Positions 39,351-51,979 of a stretch of 64,000 nt of DNA are shown piece by piece. Position numbers and translations under genes: made by a program. A model generated the notes under the pieces. It had not been told where the DNA came from, did no database searches, and was given only the letters and a program-made list of their open reading frames with translations. The DNA lies in contig NC_056523.1 in assembly GCF_019175285.1 (NCBI RefSeq), positions 187,147,608 to 187,211,607 on the forward strand, in the 5' to 3' direction. Position 1 is the first letter of the stretch; every line of letters starts with the position of its first letter. The stretch is from Sceloporus undulatus (taxonomy: Eukaryota; Chordata; Lepidosauria; Squamata; Phrynosomatidae).

Positions 39351-40135
39351 TCCAAAACACACCGCAGAAATAATAATCCACTTTGAGACCGCTTTAACTG
39401 CCCTGCCTCAGTGTTAGAGAATCCTGGGAATTGTAGTTTATTATGGAGTCTGAGCTCCCCGACGGAGAAGGCTAAATGTCTCACAAAACTAGAGTTCCCA
39501 GAAATCCTTAGCATTGAGCCAGGGCAGTTAAAGAGGTCTCAAACTGGATTACTTCTGCACTGTGTTTTGGACCTAAGTTATATCAGTCTTGACTTGGGGG
39601 AGATGGCTATAATAAACATATGAAGCAACATAGGTTCAAAACACACTGCAGAAATAATCCAGTTTGAGACCGCTGTAGCTGCCCTGGCTCAGTGCTAGGA
39701 AGTCCTGGGAACTGTAGTTGATTGTGGCGCCAGATCTTTCTGAAGGCTAAATGTCTCACAAAACCACACTTCCAAAAATTCCCTAGCACTGAGCCAGTTT
39801 GAGACCGCTTTAAGTGCCCTGGCTCAGGGCTAGGAAATCCTGGGAATTGTAGTTCATATGGAGCTTGAGCTCTCCGACAGAGAAGGCTAAATGTCTCACA
39901 AAACTACAGTTCCCAGGATCCCCTGATATTGGGTTGTTAAAGCGGTTTCAAACTGGATTATTTCTGCAGTGTGTTTTGGACCTAAGGCTGCATCCGTGCT
40001 ACAGAAATAAGATCTGTTGCTGGTACCAGAGCCCTCTGACACAGAAGATTAAATCTCCCACAAAACTACACTTCCCATAATTCCATAACATTGAACCATG
40101 ACAAGGTGGTGTTGAATTGGATTATTTTCAATTAT
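39351..40135. repeat. cluster of four family A MITEs upstream of SUV39H1
   Basis: Copies at about 39351-39573, 39633-39794 (right end lost), 39795-39985 (left end truncated) and 39986-40135 (diverged). Each carries AACTNCAGTTCCCA-like arms. Confidence 0.7.
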
Positions 40136-40211
40136 GGACTCTAATTTGTACCTCAGTAAAAGTGATCCATCACAGCAAGGAGGGTGAATATATCAGTCTG
40201 GATCCAGAATG

Positions 40212-40615
40212 AAATAGCTCCTTGTTTTTGTGTGCCTTCAAGTGGTTTCCAATTTATAGCTGGCTTACCATGGGGTTTTCTTGGCAGGATTTATTCAGAG
40301 GAGGTTTGCCATAGCCTTCCCCTGAAGCTGAGAGAGTGTGACTTGCCCAAAGTCACCCAGTGGGTTTCCATGGCAGAGCTGGGAATCCAACCCTGGTCTC
40401 CAGAGTCATCCTCAAAACACTTGTGGCAAACCTATCACAGGGTTTTGTTGGTAAATTTCTTGAGGGAGATTTGCCATGGCCATCCTCTGAGGCTGAGAGA
40501 GTGTGACTTGCTCAAAGTCACCCAGTGGACTTCCATAGCTGAGCGGGGAGTCGAACCCTGGTCTCCAGAGTCATCCTCCAATGCTCAAACCACTTCTACC
40601 CCATGCTGGCTTACA
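40212..40615 (-). repeat. two tandem Sauria-type SINEs
   Basis: Minus orientation. First copy has GTGTGCCTTCAAGTGGTTTC, GTGACTTGCCCAAAGTCACC. Second repeats GAGTGTGACTTGCTCAAAGT with the head CAATGCTCAAACCACTTCTA. A long plus-strand frame across them is an antisense read-through of SINE. Confidence 0.75.
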
Positions 40616-41099
40616 ATCTACATTACTACTACCACTATTGTAATATTGTCAGATGTCCGCTGTACAAAGCAGACAGCCAACCCTCTGAAAGAAGTCTTTC
40701 GTAAAGCACATTTCCTGCCAGTAATACCATTTTTCTTTTTTGATGTTTTGCATATATTTTAATCTGTATAGGTTTAACATTTTGTAAGCATTGTTGAGTA
40801 ATGGGGAAAAGGCCAGATATAAATGGATGTATAATTAGTACTGTAATACAATAACTGATAATAAACTGGCATCTGTGGAAGCAGAGACCCAGTCAGCCTA
40901 CCAAAAGCTTATGCTGCAAACTTCTCTCTGTGATTTCTCTACCTTTCCTTGACATAAAATATGTTAATAATATCACGTTCTAATATTAATTAATATTAAT
41001 TATTAATATTGTACATGCAGACACTAGAGAGAAACAGCTAGAAAGAAACTAGCACTAAATCGTGGAGGAAGAAGCCGTAAAACACAGCAAATTTGATTG

Positions 41100-41311
41100 G
41101 AGGTGCATCTACATCATAGAAATAATGCAGTGTGATACCACTGCTGTAGCTCCATCATGGAATTCTAGAGTTTGCATTTTTCAAGGTCTTCAGCCACCTC
41201 TCAGTGTTGATGCATTGCAGAACTACAAATCCCAGGGTTCTGTAGTGTGAGCCATAGCAGTTGAAGTGGTGTCAAACTGCATTATTTCTACAGTGCCGAT
41301 GCACTCTAGGT
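41100..41311. repeat. family A MITE (diverged subfamily)
   Basis: GGTGCATCTACATCATAGAA to TTTCTACAGTGCCGATGCAC. 40616-41099 shows no feature. Confidence 0.7.
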
Positions 41312-41447
41312 TTGCAATTGTAGCAGTGACCATGGTTTGCCTTATGCTTGGGCTCACACCAACCTGGAAACAAACAATTTTAAAAATTGCAGCCAAATTC
41401 TGAAAGGGTGGACAATTTGTCACATGCATTGGTATGGGGATAGTTCC

Positions 41448-41508
41448 CCATTTACATTCCCCATTTAGTTCCCCATTTACATTCCCCATTTAGTTCCCCA
41501 TTTACATT
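41448..41508. repeat. short tandem repeat
   Basis: About two and a half copies of TTCCCCATTTACATTCCCCA plus TTTAG. Not CRISPR. Confidence 0.8.
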
Positions 41509-41967
41509 ACTTGTTCAAAGTCTCATATGGTTGGTGAACCTGAAATAAGCACAAGTCTGCTTGTTTCTGCTGCCTTTTCCAATCCTGCCCCACCTTTTGG
41601 GATGATACAACCTGTGATAGAGTGATAAATGTCAAATTTTGGCTCCTCATCATGACAGTCTGTACAGCAACATCCACTTCTAGTTTTGAAAAACATGTAT
41701 TTTTAACAAAAATAAATACAGGAAGCCCCCGCTTATCTGGTGGGTTAGGGACCAGAGAACTGTCAGCCAGTGCAATTGGTTGAAAAGTGGCACCCAGGTT
41801 ATTCTAGCTTTCCAATGCATTTTGGCCACATAAAACAATGCACTATATGTAGCAATAGCAAGTACATTTCTATACCACTTATCAGTGCACTTAAGCACTT
41901 CCTAAGCGGTTTGTAATGGTAGGTAAGCTAATATATCACTTTTGAATGCTGTAAAAACTGAATGACA

Positions 41968-42050
41968 CAGTGTGTGTGTGTATGTGTGTGTATATATACA
42001 CATATGTATGTATGTATATATACATACATACATACATACATACATACGTG

Positions 42051-42083
<33 letters not shown>
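41968..42083. repeat. compound GT/TATG/CA microsatellite
   Basis: GT run, TATGTATG and ACATACAT runs, then CA run; largely self-complementary. Confidence 0.9.
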
Positions 42084-42084
<1 letters not shown>

Positions 42085-42254
42085 AGTAAAGTAAAATGAA
42101 CAAACACTTACCTTTAATGTCCTGCTCTCAGTATATTACTGTACATTGTATATACCTATATTATACTGTATACTGTATTATAAGTACAAATACTGTACAG
42201 TAATATTGTAGGTCAGGGGTTCTCAACCTGTGCTCCGAGGAGCACTTCCCAGAA

Positions 42255-42890
42255 AATCATAGAATCATAGAGTTGGAAGAGACCGCAAGGGCCATCCAGT
42301 CCAACTCCATTCTGCCATGCAGGAACTCTCAGTCAATGCATCCCCATTGACAGATGGCCATCCAGCCTCTGTTTAAAGACCTCCAAAGAAGGAGACTCCA
42401 CTACACTCCAAGGAAGGAGTGTGTTCCACTGTCAAACAGCCCTTACTGTCAGGAAGTTCCTCCTAATGTTGAGATGGAATCTCTTTTGCTGTAGCCTGCA
42501 TCCATTGCTCCGGGTCCCAGTCTCTGGAGCAGGAGAAAAAAAGCTTGCTCCCTCCTCAATATGACATCCCTTCAAGTTATCATATCATGTCTTAACCTTC
42601 TCTTCTCCAGGATAAACGTCCCCAGCTCCCTGAGTCGTTCCTCATAGGACATGATTTTCAGACCCTTCACCATTTTAGTCACCTTCCTTTGGACACACAC
42701 CAGTTTCTCAACATCCTTTTTAAATGGTGGTGCCCAGAACTGGACACAATATTCCAGGTGGGGCCTGACCAGAGCAGAATAGAGTGGCACTATTACTTCC
42801 CTTGATCTAGACACTATACTTCTATTGATGCAGCCTAAATTCGCATTGGCCTTTTTAGCTGCCACATCGCCCTGTTGGCTCAATGAAAGA
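42255..42890 (-). repeat. CR1 LINE 3' end, long fragment
   Basis: Minus-strand reading gives [20 protein letters not shown] and [20 protein letters not shown] then [10 protein letters not shown], the CR1 RT C-terminus. The 3' end is at 42255 (ATCATAGAATCATAGAGTTG). Confidence 0.85.
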
Positions 42891-43464
42891 AATAAAAATT
42901 GAATGAAATTAAATAATAAGAGTATACATATTCTTAATATATACTCCTAAACACCATTAACTTGTAAGACATAGGGTAAGTCTCTTAGGGGCTCTGCCAT
43001 AGAAATTAAGGCTCCATGAGTCAAAAAAGGTTGGGAACCCCTGCTGTAGGAGATGCCCTGCCCACACTTTCATAGATTGAAGATTGAAGGAGCAAAGATG
43101 GTGCACTTGTCACCAAGAGAAGGGAAAAGGCATCAAGTAGCACTCACTCATAAGTGAGCCTCCGTAATCGGCTTGGTGCCTTTCCCACCATCAGCTAATT
43201 CTGCAAGCAGTGTGTGCACAACACATGCAAGCAGTCCAAAGTGAGCCTCCATAAGAACAACTGACGATGCTCTGCTGTTTCCACATTTGAAAATTGCATG
43301 TATAATTTCCATTAATTCAAAGAGGGCAATGCTGTTTCCATAGGCAAGCCATGGGACTGTGTACACAAATACATGGAAGGAATCCCAAGTGAGCCTCACA
43401 AAGAACTTGTCTGTAATTTGTAAGCATTGAAACAGCAAAGAGCGAGTTATCAGAAAACAAATGG
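42891..43464. other. hAT-like fragment and an unassigned 400-bp stretch
   Basis: 42891-43050 is the reverse of the 28549 element (AAAGGTTGGGAACCCCTGCT). 43060-43464 holds GTGAGCCTCC repeated three times and a 106-residue minus frame without recognisable motif; function unknown. Confidence 0.4.
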
Positions 43465-43565
43465 TCAAATGGTCTGTCAGGGATGCTTTGTGAGTTCTTG
43501 CATGGCTGGGGGTTGGACTGGATGGCCCTTGTGGTCTCTTCCAACTCTATGATTCTATGATTCAA
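43465..43565 (+). repeat. CR1 3' end fragment
   Basis: TCAGGGATGCTTTGTGAGTT, GGTTGGACTGGATGGCCCTT, CTATGATTCTATGATTC. Confidence 0.8.
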
Positions 43566-43834
43566 AAAGCAAGGTAAGCCTGTTGTTGTTGTTAACTGCT
43601 CTTGAGTCAGCCTGGACTCATGGCAACTCTGTGAATGAGACACTAGTATTGAACTGTATAAGAGTCTTTTGTGTCTTATTTAAGAGGTGAATTAACATAT
43701 CTGGAGGTTCCAAAGTAGACAATTATTTAGCCAGAAAAACAGCAGTTTAGGAGAGCTGGAAGCAGCAAAAACAGCCTTGAGGCTTCAAATGGTCCTGGAG
43801 TGGATTTTGCACACTTCTCATCTATAGGGTAGGC

Positions 43835-44400
43835 ATATTTTTTCATGAGTTTTTCGGCCTATGTGGTCATGGTCTAGAAGAGTTTATTCCTAACATTATA
43901 GGTAGGCATTTATTTGCATATATGGGGACCAAAGATGTACCTGCTCCCCATTCACTCATTCAGGCTATACTATAAACCTGAGCACACCTACTGGGGAGAA
44001 AAACTGCATAACCCACTGAAATCAGATGGGCTTATGTCTGAGTAAATATGCTAAGGATTGCTCTTAATCACGTTTGAAATAGAAATTATTAACACATTTT
44101 TATCAAGCTGAACCAAAAAAAAATCAGACATGGTTTACCTATAGCCAACAAAAACAAGAAACTCTGGGGATGCTGTGTTGTGTAAAGAAATGATTTATGG
44201 AAACCACACAGGAGAAATAAAATATGTCCTTTCAGCAGCTTTTGATAAAGGGACGATCTAACAGACATAGCAGGCACTAAGATTCAGAACTACGCTGCCA
44301 GAGTTACTTAACTATCTACCACATGATCCCATGCCTGTTTCATCAGAAATAAGTCCCACTAAGTGCAGTGACAATGCACAAGATTGCAACCACAAAAGGC
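43835..44400. other. old repeat pieces, no gene
   Basis: Family C half near 43838-43895 (GGTCTAGAAGAGTTTATTCC) and two inverted-repeat relics near 43966-44072 and 44325-44400 carrying AGTAAGTCCCAT-like sequence. Confidence 0.4.
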
Positions 44401-44539
44401 TTGTGAAGCAATAAAGTCTAACTTCCCTATTATCTCTCCAATTGGGAAACTTACTGGCTCCTCCCAGAATAGCTTCATATATAGAATCCCTTTGATAACA
44501 CTGGAATATGCAGTGAAAATATCCCTGACATAAGGCCAT

Positions 44540-44830
44540 TGAACTCTGTTTGAAAGCCTTCCATGTAAGAGAATTGATCACCTTCCAAGGGAGTCCAATC
44601 CACTGTCAAACAGCTCTCATCATAGAAAAATCTCTAGGGTTTAGCTGGAATCTCCCTTCCTGTAATTTGAAATTAATGTTTTGGGTCCCCCTCTCTGAAG
44701 CAGCACAATACAAAGTAGGATTGTTCCATATTCCATGTGATAGTCCTTCAAATATTTGAAAACTGGTTCCACATCACCTCTCAATCTTCTCTTTTCCAGG
44801 CTAAATTTGTTTTTGCTTAGAGTACTTTTT
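44540..44830 (-). repeat. old CR1 3' end
   Basis: CCAATCCACTGTCAAACAGC and CCACATCACCTCTCAATCTT follow the CR1 order with more divergence than the other copies. Confidence 0.55.
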
Positions 44831-47437
44831 GGACACAGAACTACTTCTGCATTACTTCTGCACATTTTTGCTGGTGACCTGTTATTAGTCACTAGGAATG
44901 CCTGTTGATATAAATGTGCTGTTTTCTTTAGTGTGCATACTCTCATAAACTGTTTCTTAATGTAAGTCATGTCTAATGCTCACAAAGGATTATTTGATGG
45001 AATCAGTGCTGTGGACAATGCCAGTATTAGACAGACAGAAGAAAATGAGAGACTTCTAGTAAATGAGCCTTCTCGGAGATCTGCAAGCCTCTTTGAAAGA
45101 TGTTGATATATTTTGATATATTGATAAATGTTATGTATGATAAACATGATAAATGTTTTCTCACAGCAGAGCAAGCGAAGATTAATATTACTTGAGAATA
45201 AACATATTGCCATGCCATAGTTTGTTTAAGAGGCCAGTGACCAGAGGACACAACTGTGGCTTTCTCTTCCTCACAAATCTGCCCCGCCTTGCTGTGGCGC
45301 AATAAGAAAGTCCTACTAGCATCCAGGGCTGCTCTCCAGATGTCCAACTGTATTACATGTTGTTCTACAATAGTCCCCTCTTTTGTGTCTCACAAAATTC
45401 AACTGTAATGTCTCTGCACAACAAAGGTCAATACAAATTATCTATATGGAAGGTCTTCAGAGCTAAACATGATATTTGTGAAAGATGGGAAAACACTCTT
45501 TACAGCCTGCCGGTGTGGTTGAATTTGGGTCACAAATCTGGATGAAAACTATTTCCACACAAAGCAAAAAAGCCACAGTGCTGGACTGCTGGCACTCTAG
45601 CCCAGTCAAACTATAATTATTTAACACAAATGTTATCTCCACTTTGCTGAAGGGGGTGTTGGCTCAGGGCTCCCTTCTATACAACTGGCTAGAATGCCAT
45701 AATCATGGCATTTGGGACGCAAATACATATCCTTACATTAATTGTAGAGCGAAGTGTAACATTTAATAGAGCATTACTTTTACTGCCTGTCTTTAAAGAC
45801 CAAGACAAAAACTTAATCAAAGTGTTTCTCATAGTAACTAGACAAGTGGCAGCAATGCCATGACAGTTCCCTCTGGGAATGTCATCATGTAGCTATCTTG
45901 ACTATGAAAGGCAGTTCACTCTGAGAAGCTAACAAATATCCTGCAAATTATTAAAAGATACACTGATCCTTTTCTCAGGTTTTGTATGTCTGCATTGTAC
46001 TTACAAATAAAGATACCCACTACACTACACAGTCCACCCAACTGAAGTTTTAGTAGGGTGCCTTTTAGAGACCAATAGGATCAAATTCATTGGAGTAAAC
46101 TCGCTGAATTCTTCATCTGTCTTGTACAAACCCTGTGACGGTTGCATGCAATTTCTCTTGCTGATGTATTTCATTTTGTCGACTCATGTCACACCTTCTA
46201 AATTTTGTTATCATTTATTATGTTCAAAACACAGTATAAAGCTTATTACAAACATTTTAAAACAACAGTTATTTCCTTTTGGTTCATCAACTCTGGCAAC
46301 TACCACTATTTCCTCTAATAGGGGAGTTGAGTCCATATCAGCTTGGGAGCAAAGTGAGACCACATAAAATAAGGTGGTAGCTTCTATATATTCAAGGAAC
46401 ACCGTAGGAACTCAGAAGTGCATAAGGTTCTGCATTTAGAGACAGAAAACATGTGTCTACATGAAGTTAACAGCACTGAAGCTTAGCTTGAGGGCCGCAT
46501 CCTTTTTCATCTCTCCCTGTCATTATTAACCTTAGGGGAAATTCTTCCCTTGGTGCCAGAAGGAGCTTTTTTTCCTGGAGGCTAACAACAGCATGTGTTT
46601 GCTATACTACTTAAACTGGTATAAAACCCATAGAAGTTTGCAATGTAGACAGACGTTCTTCCCTATTATTTCTCAGCCACTGCAAGTTAACCACTTCTAT
46701 ATATCTTTCATGCTTCATGGGAACATTCTGAATGTGAGCATGATTTAGGAGGCATAGATCTGTCCCACAAAAATTATACTTGTATAGTTTAAGAGACTCA
46801 AAGAAAGGATTTTGTGCTTCTTAACCGCCTACCTCAATTTCATCCACAATCCCAAAATACCCAGGGTGAAGCTAGGATTTCCTGTGAAGAGCAACTTGCT
46901 TGCACAATATCCTATTACTGACACTGTACTATTGAGTGGCATAGCTATTTATATGTACTATGTTCGTTTTGTTCTGCTGGTTTTGTTTTAATATTTTGTC
47001 CAACAGGCACATTAGAATTACGGCCAATTTCCTTTTCCTGAATAGAACAAAGTTCATGCAATGGAGCTTTTCTGCCACACACCCCTTCTTCAATTCAAAC
47101 CCTTTTGTGTCCCTTAAAATTTTAATCCAAGCGGCTGGGGGATAATTTAAAATGGTATAGGAACTTGTGTGGAGCAGACCGTGGCTTGAATAAGGCTAGA
47201 ATTGGGGGAGTGAAGAGCTGACAGAAATCTAAACAAAAGGCCAATTTAGGACCCAAGCCATCGAAAATGCTGTGGCTTCTAGTATCTATCTCTGTGAGGA
47301 TGTAATTTTTTAAACAAGTTTTTTTTTAAATAGACTCATTGTGGTTAAACTTGGCATTTTGCTTTGTCATTCATCGTTCAATAAGTCTTTCTGCCGTATC
47401 TGAAAGTAAATATGTCTACTCATCTTAATGTCTACTG
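44831..47437. other. no gene or clear repeat recognised (downstream of WAS)
   Basis: AT-rich, unique-looking sequence of 2.6 kb. Small frames lack motifs. Confidence 0.4.
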
Positions 47438-47625
47438 CAGGGTTTCTCAACCAATTCTTTGGTTTCAAAAGAGGTTGCTAGCTGTTCTGAGAGAGATTGT
47501 GATTGGGGAAAAAATAAGCTTTTTTTAGCTGTAGATATAATAATTTTTATGCAAGGGTTCCTGAGAATTGAAGATTATTTCAAGGGCACCTCCAGGACAA
47601 AAAGGTTAAGAAAGGCTGCTTTAGG
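47438..47625. repeat. hAT-like MITE
   Basis: Inverted ends CAGGGTTTCTCAACC and GGTTAAGAAAGGCTG. Confidence 0.6.
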
Positions 47626-48217
47626 GATTGCCTCCTCTCCCTGCCCCCATATATAGTAAAAATGCTAAAGCAAAGAATTCAGGCAACTAGGATTTCAGTG
47701 GGTGTTAATAAAGTACCTTCTTTTATAAGAAAGAGTTTTTGCTTACATTCCTCTTACCTATCATTTTCATACCTTCGTCTTGGCCCCAAAGGGGGAACCC
47801 ACTTGGAGTGGAAATTAATAGATGGCTGGGAGGGAAAGAGAGAAAGACGGAGGGGGTTGGATGAAAGATGATATGACTCTTAGAAAGGTAAAAACCACAG
47901 ATTAGGTGTGGTATTGTCAAGGCAGGGTTTGAAAGAGGTAGGATTACCGCCTCACTTTCTAAAACTGTCAAAGGCATCCAGGTGCACAGGTGTGGGAAGA
48001 AAATTAGAATTATGCTTAGGCCTAAGTGATGTTGGAGAAGAAATGGAGGGGAAAATAATGGCCTTTTGCTGCCAGCGGTAAAGCAGAGCTGCCCCAGCAT
48101 CTCTTGGATTCCAGAGGGACCTGCATGAGTTGCAAGGGGACACAAGTACAACCGGCCTGCCTAGAAGCCCACAAGTCGATAGAAGGATCAGGCTTTGTGC
48201 CAAGTGTCCTTCTGGAC

Positions 48218-48270
48218 TCAGTCATCCCATTCATCATCCTCGTCTTCATCTCCATTGTCTTCATCTTCAT
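48218..48270 (-). CDS. WAS: WAS exon 11 (acidic tail) with stop
   Basis: Encodes [17 protein letters not shown] then TGA: the acidic Arp2/3-binding tail with its conserved tryptophan. Acceptor CCTCAG. The 3' UTR runs left of 48218; its end was not identified. Confidence 0.96.
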
Positions 48271-51200
48271 CTGAGGATAAAGAACAGGGCAGTCATGTTA
48301 GAATGAGGATCGATGGGCAGATGCACCTGCCTGACTATTTCCAAAGGGGATCAACTTGTGCCCCATATATTCACATACCAACACTAGTGACTTCACCCTG
48401 CTTTGTCCCTTTGTTCCAGCCCAACAAGACCAATGGAAGACTCAAACGTTCACCTCTTACAAAATACCCCCAGGTCAATCTTTTATCTTTGTTTGGTTCT
48501 TGCGTTTCAAGATGATTTCTTCCCCTCTCCAAAATAAAATAAAATAAAAATCTCTGAACTCTTGAGAAATTTGAAGTTGTTTGTAAGCATGCCACTGGGA
48601 GGTACATTGTATGAGATGACCATGCAGACTAACACTCACCTGAGGAATGGATAACTTTGCTCCTCTTCTGCATCACCTGCATAAGGGCCCCTACCAGGCC
48701 TTCAGAGTTCTGCGTAGGTGGTGGCGAATCTAACACATCAGGGGTCTGAAATGAACAGAGAGGTTTACAATGGTTTAGGACTCGCTGTGATGAAGGTACA
48801 TAGAAACTGGAGTAAATTAAACTGTTATTGCTCCCCTTGCTCCCTCATAAATCAATAGAACAAACTGACACAACAACACAGATGGAGCAGTCTCAGGCCT
48901 GCTTCGCACTCAATATGGCCAACTTGTGTCTAAACTATACTAATACAAATGCAAGGGAGCCCACATGCCAGATATGATTTTTTAAAATGTCTCTGTACAG
49001 AAATCTAGAGATCACAAAGAAGAGCTTTAGCCTGGTATTCCCCCTGACATGAAAGTTTGCCATTTGTGCAGAAATCTTCCCTTTCTTCTGCCCAATTAAC
49101 GGATCCACCATGATTTGAGCCCCTGTTTCTGACCTAAAGAGATACGTGCCCAATGGGAAAAAAGACTGCTTCGAATAAGAGAACACACACATTAATGTAC
49201 AGTCAGGTGGCCATCCATATCCATGGATTTTTTTAGCCACAGATTCAACTATCTATGGCTTGAAATTATTTTGAAAATATATACATTTCAAAAAGCAAAC
49301 CTTAATTTTGCCAGTTTATATAAGGGGCATTACTAGGTCATTGTATTTAATGGGACTTGAGCATCCACGGATTTTGTTATCCATGGAGAGATAACCTCAG
49401 TGGATATCAAGGGCCCACTGTAACAGCATTATTTCATCCATTCAATATCTCTTCCCTCCATTGTCAGAAACTGCTACAACTTTACTACCTCCTGCACACA
49501 AATGCATATTTGATGAACAACAGACTTAATGAACAGTTTCCAGTGAAACAAGAACTGAGAAGAAGGCAAAGTCACTCTGATAGGGGTGGCTGAAGGTGGG
49601 CATGAAGTTTAAGGGGGAAATCTCAGTGATGTATTCAAGGCTTTTAGTCCAAGTCTTGAAGTGAAGTCTCAAATCGAATCTCAAATCTGGGAGCCAACTT
49701 TTAACCAAAAACAGGAGGAGTAGTACATTTTTTGGAGGAAACAGCAAATGCATTAGGCAACAAGCTTGAGGCGGGGATTGAGGTCTGCTTGGCAGCCTGT
49801 CCCTGCTGCACATGAGGGGAGCCTTCTGAAGCTTTTCAAAAGCTGTAGAAGGATCCTTCCACCTCAAGCCCATTTGCTGTTCCCTTCCAAGAAATGCACC
49901 CTACACTTTGGGAGCAGGTCTTGCCTGCTGCTTGAAGTGAATGGCACCAACAAGTCAGTCACTAAAAACATGCAAGTCTCAAGTCAAGTCAAGTCAGTGT
50001 GTCATTCTTGCAAAGTCAAGTCATTGAAGACACTTGAGTCTGACTTATGTCCAAGTCAGTTGACTCAAGTCTACATTATTGGGCAATCCCATCCTAATGT
50101 CACCCATACAACAACTAAACCCTACCTGTTAAAAGCAAGCCATTAACCAAGACTCACCTTGTTGAGTTGTATTCCTTGCCGTATCTGATCCAGCAATGCA
50201 CCACGTCCCATGGAGGGGGCAGGAGGCTGAGTCCGTGGAGACCCCAGCCCTCCAGAAGGGAGAGGAGGAGGAGGACATGGGGCAGACTCCTGGCATGGAG
50301 GTGGGGGTGGGGGTGGAGGGGGTGGGGGAGGTGGGGGTGGGACTGCTCCAGAGGGGGGTGGGGGAGGACGGTTTGGTCCAGGGCGAGAGGCGGGTGGAGG
50401 AGGTGCCCACTGACTGGGGTTGGAGTGTCCCCAAGGGGGCTGTGGTGTGGAGGGGACAGCTGCCCTATTGGAGATGGGTGGGGCACCGGGGAGGGGTGGG
50501 AGAGGGCCACTTCGGCTATGTCCAGGCGGTGGGGGAGGCAGTCCTGAACGACTTGGGGGAGGAGGTGGTGGGTGGCTTGGACCTGAAAAGAGACAAAGAG
50601 GAAAGAAAATTCAAAGCCCAGGAGCCAGCTTTAGCAATAGCGATCCATTTTTTTCCTTTAAAACTTACATTATCTGGTTTGTTGTGAGGATTGCAGACAA
50701 GCTAGTAGAAACAGGAATGCTTTTTGTGTCAAGGTATAGTATAACATACCTATTAGTTTTTGGTTGCTGTCACATGACAGAATTAATGCAGGTTGAAACT
50801 GCTTTAACTGTCATGGCTCCATCCTATGGGAGCCTGGAGTTTGTAGTTTGTTGTGGCACCAGAGAAGGCTAAATATCTCACAAAACTACAGGTCCCAGGC
50901 TTCCATAGCATTGAGCCATGGCAGCTAAAGTGGTGTCAAACTACATTAATTCTGCAGTGTAGATGCAGCCTTAGTTGCAGCATGCATTTTTGCTAGGCAG
51001 AGTCTACTGCATTAGACACACAAAGTGCTTTCTTCACAATTAATTGACAAAAAAAAAATTCACAAGGAGTGGGACCAGATGACTGTTCATGTGGTAAAAC
51101 CAATAAAAATACTTCAAAAATACATAGCCATGTAATGCATAAACGTATAATCTATGACAGTTCTAAGGCTTAATATATGCAGAATAAGTACGCTGAGCAC

Positions 51201-51944
51201 TCATAACTGTAGCAGCTGATGATAAAAATGCGATTTTCACCCCATTTTTGTCACAATTTAGGGGGGCAGAATACAGCCCCATTAATGTTGAACTGCAGTT
51301 CTTAGTACTGCTCACCATTGGTGTTTGCAGTAATTGAGGATAATGCTACAAGCCTCTGATATAGCAAACCCTGCTATTCCGCAAAAGTGTACATTGCCAT
51401 AATTCAGTCTTTAAAGTGCCACATAACTCCACTGGTTTTGGTGCAAGAGGCTAACACAGCTATCACACTGAAAGTTATTACTCAGATCAGGCCCTCCGTG
51501 CCCAAACAAAACAAAGAAAATTGACATGGGAATGCCTTTCAGTTATTGTTGCAGTTATAGTTAGGGCTAGGATGTGAAGCACCTGCAGTTGGAATAAGGA
51601 TACAAAAATCCTTGCATATTTTATTGTCCCCACCAAGAAAGGGTGCCTTGACACACAGAGACACCCCTCCCAGAGAAAATGGGGAACCACTTTTTCCATT
51701 TAGGAACTTTTTGCAAAAAAAAAAAAAAAAAGTGCCATGGGTTTTTCAAGAAAAACATCTTTTGAACAAAAGATAGTATTTTCTCTGCAAAAAACAAAAC
51801 AAAACAAAAACCCTTTATTTTGTGCAAACAAAGAATCTGAGTAAACAATTTTTTCCCCCAGAAAGAAGTCCCCAAATGCAAAAACATTTGGAAAATGTGC
51901 AAAATTTTCTAGTAATAGAGAGGAAGAGGAGGAGGTCATCTAAT

Positions 51945-51979
<35 letters not shown>

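Noticed and set aside
40184-40762. 192-codon plus-strand frame with an internal duplication
   Set aside because: It is an antisense read through two tandem SINEs, which explains the duplicated residues.
41448-41508. CRISPR-like repeats
   Set aside because: Short direct tandem repeats without unique spacers in a vertebrate genome.
50154-50687. Three long frames overlapping WAS exon 9
   Set aside because: Shadows of the proline-rich coding exon; the true frame is set by neighbouring exon phases and the WH2 motif.
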